Below, piece by piece: positions 62,193 through 64,000 of a DNA stretch of 64,000 nucleotides. Under the pieces are notes generated by a model. That model saw only the letters and a program-made list of their open reading frames with translations. It had not been told where the DNA came from and did no database searches. The position numbers and the translations under genes are program-made. Source of the DNA: Mercurialis annua (lineage: Eukaryota; Streptophyta; Magnoliopsida; Malpighiales; Euphorbiaceae); the NCBI RefSeq assembly GCF_937616625.2, contig NC_065577.1, positions 10,395,001 through 10,459,000 of the forward strand, given 5' to 3'. Numbering within the stretch: the stretch's first letter is position 1; each line of letters begins with the position of its first letter.

Positions 62193-62260
62193 TGACCTCA
62201 TCATGAGGTCAGTACGCCTATGTGTGTCAGCAGGTGCATGTGCACCAAAAGGTGCACCTG
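62193..62260. repeat. Paired perfect palindromes
   Basis: TGACCTCAT-C-ATGAGGTCA (62193-62211) is a perfect 9-bp-arm palindrome. It is followed by CAGGTGCA...TGCACCTG (62231-62238 and 62253-62260), which encloses GTGCACC-AAAA-GGTGCAC (62240-62257). These could form strong hairpins in an otherwise AT-rich region. Confidence 0.7.
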
Positions 62261-62518
62261 ATACCATTTTTTTTGTTTTAATATTAATTATATATTTATA
62301 TATTTATTTAAATTATACAGAAAATTATTTTTTATATTTTAATTTTAAAAATATTAATTTTAATTTTTAATTTTAAAAATACAAATATATTACTTTTTTT
62401 TGTTTATATCTTCGATATATATTTGATACGTCTCTCATATATTATACTCCCTTCGTTTCTATTTAGCTGTTCATGTAGTCAAAATTGTACATAATAAAAA
62501 GGTGAAATTTTTGTCTTA

Positions 62519-63030
62519 TACGTATCGGCAATGTATTAAATATGTATCATATATGTATCAGAGATGTATCAAATTATATGTTTGATAATTTTTCAATTTT
62601 TAACGTAATTTGACAACAGTCTTTTTAAACACGAATAAATTATGTATCAGAAATGTATTACATATGTATCCGAGATGTATCAAATATTTATCGAATATTT
62701 TGCATTCCTACTCATTTTTTCCCTTTCTACCACCTTGGGCTTCCGGTCAAACCATGAAACCGAACCGATCAAATATAAACAAAACAATAAATATAATAAT
62801 ACAAATTAAATTGAATTAAAATAGTTCATTATAATTAGTATTATTACATATATGTTTATAAGCTTTTTTAAATATAAAAATGAACCAATCAAATTAGTCA
62901 GTTAATTCAATTAATGTATCAAATTTGTATCTATCATGTATAAATTGTGTATCAGAGATGTATTAAAAATATATTCAAATTAATGTATCAAATATGTATC
63001 TATCATGTATAAATTGTGTATAAATATCAA
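62519..63030 (+). repeat. GTATCA-type repeat array, direct arm
   Basis: Many degenerate copies of ATGTATCAGAGATGTATCAA occur here, with variants ATGTATTAAA and TTGTATCTATCATG, in several clusters. The reverse complement of the same unit forms an array at 63360-63530. Just upstream, CTCCCTTCGTTTCTATTTAG at 62449 resembles a Stowaway/Mariner TIR, but its partner was not found. Confidence 0.65.
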
Positions 63031-63359
63031 ACCAAATTGATCGAATTGGCAACAATAAGATATATGAAAATGCACTTTCGACCATTTTAAAATTAAAAAT
63101 TTAAACTCGATTCATTAAAAATAAAATCAGAAATAACCCTAAAACATGTTCAACTAAATTGCATACTGGGTATAGAGCTGCTAAATAGACTATAAAAATA
63201 ATAATTTTTGTTCTGTTGTTAAATTGCAATGAAAAGTAGGTAGTGCCCAAAATCAGCAAACTAAATAACAAAAATATATATATTCGAAAAAATATTTATA
63301 ACAATACTGGGAAAATACTAAAAATTATTCAAAATATTAGAAAAAATATTTACAAAAAT
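63031..63359. other. Spacer between inverted GTATCA arrays
   Basis: AT-rich sequence without a recognisable gene. It would be the loop if the two arrays paired. Confidence 0.45.
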
Positions 63360-63530
63360 GCTGGAGATATATTGATACATATTTCATACATTTTTGATAC
63401 ATATTTATAAAATATTATTCAAGATATTAGAAAAAATATTGAAGATATATTTGATACATTTCCGATACATCTCTGTTACATTTTGGCTACATTTCTGATA
63501 CATCTCAGATACATCTCTGATACATCATAT
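63360..63530 (-). repeat. GTATCA-type repeat array, inverted arm
   Basis: Copies of TGATACATCTCTGATACAT and variants (GATACATATTTCATACAT, GATACATTTCCGATACATC) lie in tandem. They are the reverse complement of the unit in the 62519-63030 array. Confidence 0.7.
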
Positions 63531-63556
63531 AATTATTAATTTATTATTTGAAAAAA

Positions 63557-64000
63557 CACTACTAGATAGCAGCAATTTTGTGACGGAATATTCCGTCGCA
63601 AATCGCTCATATTCCGTCGCAAATTCAATTTTGCGACGGAATTGCGACGGAATACATCCGTCGCAAATTGCCTGGTCGCTAAAAAGTTAGCGACCAGAGC
63701 ATCGCAAAACTGGTGACAGACAGGCCGTCGCCTTTTTCCAAAATCTGTCGCCAGTTCGTCTCCCCCAAAAATAAAAAAGGAGACGAATTGGCGACAGATT
63801 CATTAATTCGGCGACGGACAAATATCTGTCGCAAAATCCAAGACTGTGCGACGGATGTCTATCCGTCGCAAAATTCGAAACGTCCGTCGCAAAAGCCAAG
63901 ACTTTGCAACGGACATTCCGTGGCAAAATGCCATTGTTTGGAGACTAATTTAATGGAATTTGCGACGGAATATCCGTCGCACATCCATCCCAATTTCGAC
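63557..64000 (+). mobile_element. CACTA transposon, left end, runs off window
   Basis: The terminus CACTACTAGA is followed by an array of ATTCCGTCGCAAA and its reverse complement TTTGCGACGGAAT in both orientations, the subterminal repeat pattern of plant CACTA elements. The element continues past the window end, so its length and coding content are unknown. The minus-strand frame 63687-63926 is produced by the repeats. Confidence 0.75.

Noticed and set aside
62519..63530. Regular repeats that might be taken for a CRISPR array
   Set aside because: Units are degenerate and adjacent, with no unique spacers of constant length, and the genome is plant-like.
63687..63926. 79-codon minus-strand frame near the window end
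   Set aside because: It is a translation of CACTA subterminal repeats.

Overview
This window looks like nuclear DNA of a flowering plant, very probably a eudicot. It is AT-rich, its genes have T-rich GT-AG introns, and it is packed with plant transposon families: Ty3/Gypsy Tat-type and Ty1/Copia elements, L1-type LINEs, Helitron, hAT, Mutator-like MITEs and CACTA. Species cannot be named from the sequence. I see no tRNA, rRNA or CRISPR array. Only one intact cellular gene can be supported: a 13-exon family-1 glycoside hydrolase (beta-glucosidase) on the + strand at 51464-56412. Its exons sum to exactly 550 codons and it keeps both catalytic glutamates.

Layout, left to right. 411-4012 is a solo-LTR-like element (TSD CTTGA) holding two Mutator-type MITEs. 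4551-8911 is an old minus-strand Tat-like remnant (gag and protease on minus, antisense-ORF relics on plus), split by a 729-bp hAT element. 9364-9681 is a second copy of one MITE. 10478-14815 is a nearly intact LINE on the minus strand, with overlapping ORF1 and ORF2 and one nonsense codon in the endonuclease. 16209-16953 is a TIR element and 17452-18910 a complete Helitron. 19225-22911 is a second solo-LTR-like copy, carrying an Athila-like LTR and inserted just inside a short candidate coding start. 23307-26563 is a deleted Tat-like element.

26879-34989 is a small hAT element interrupted by a very young Tat-lineage Gypsy element (27378-34809). That Gypsy element has 588-bp LTRs that differ at two sites, an open pol, an antisense 608-codon ORF, and no PBS or gag. 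36530-40265 is a decayed LINE. From 40266 a Gypsy 3' end and LTR is split by a third solo-LTR-like copy (41219-45514), itself split by a Copia solo LTR (41655-43212). 48632-49927 is a Mutator-like element with an internal tandem duplication. The beta-glucosidase follows, with a CACTA MITE in intron 5 and a LINE tail with a 16-bp TSD about 200 bp beyond the stop. The right end is AT-rich, with inverted arrays of a GTATCA-type repeat and the start of a CACTA transposon running off the window.

The window is therefore mainly a record of nested insertions. Element ends were fixed by matching target-site duplications by eye. The most unusual features are the conserved antisense ORF seen in three Tat-like copies, the LTR element that lost its primer-binding site yet has almost identical LTRs, the ATGA overlap joining the LINE ORFs, the GC-AG first intron and DDEL C-terminus of the beta-glucosidase, and the candidate coding exon broken by a solo LTR.
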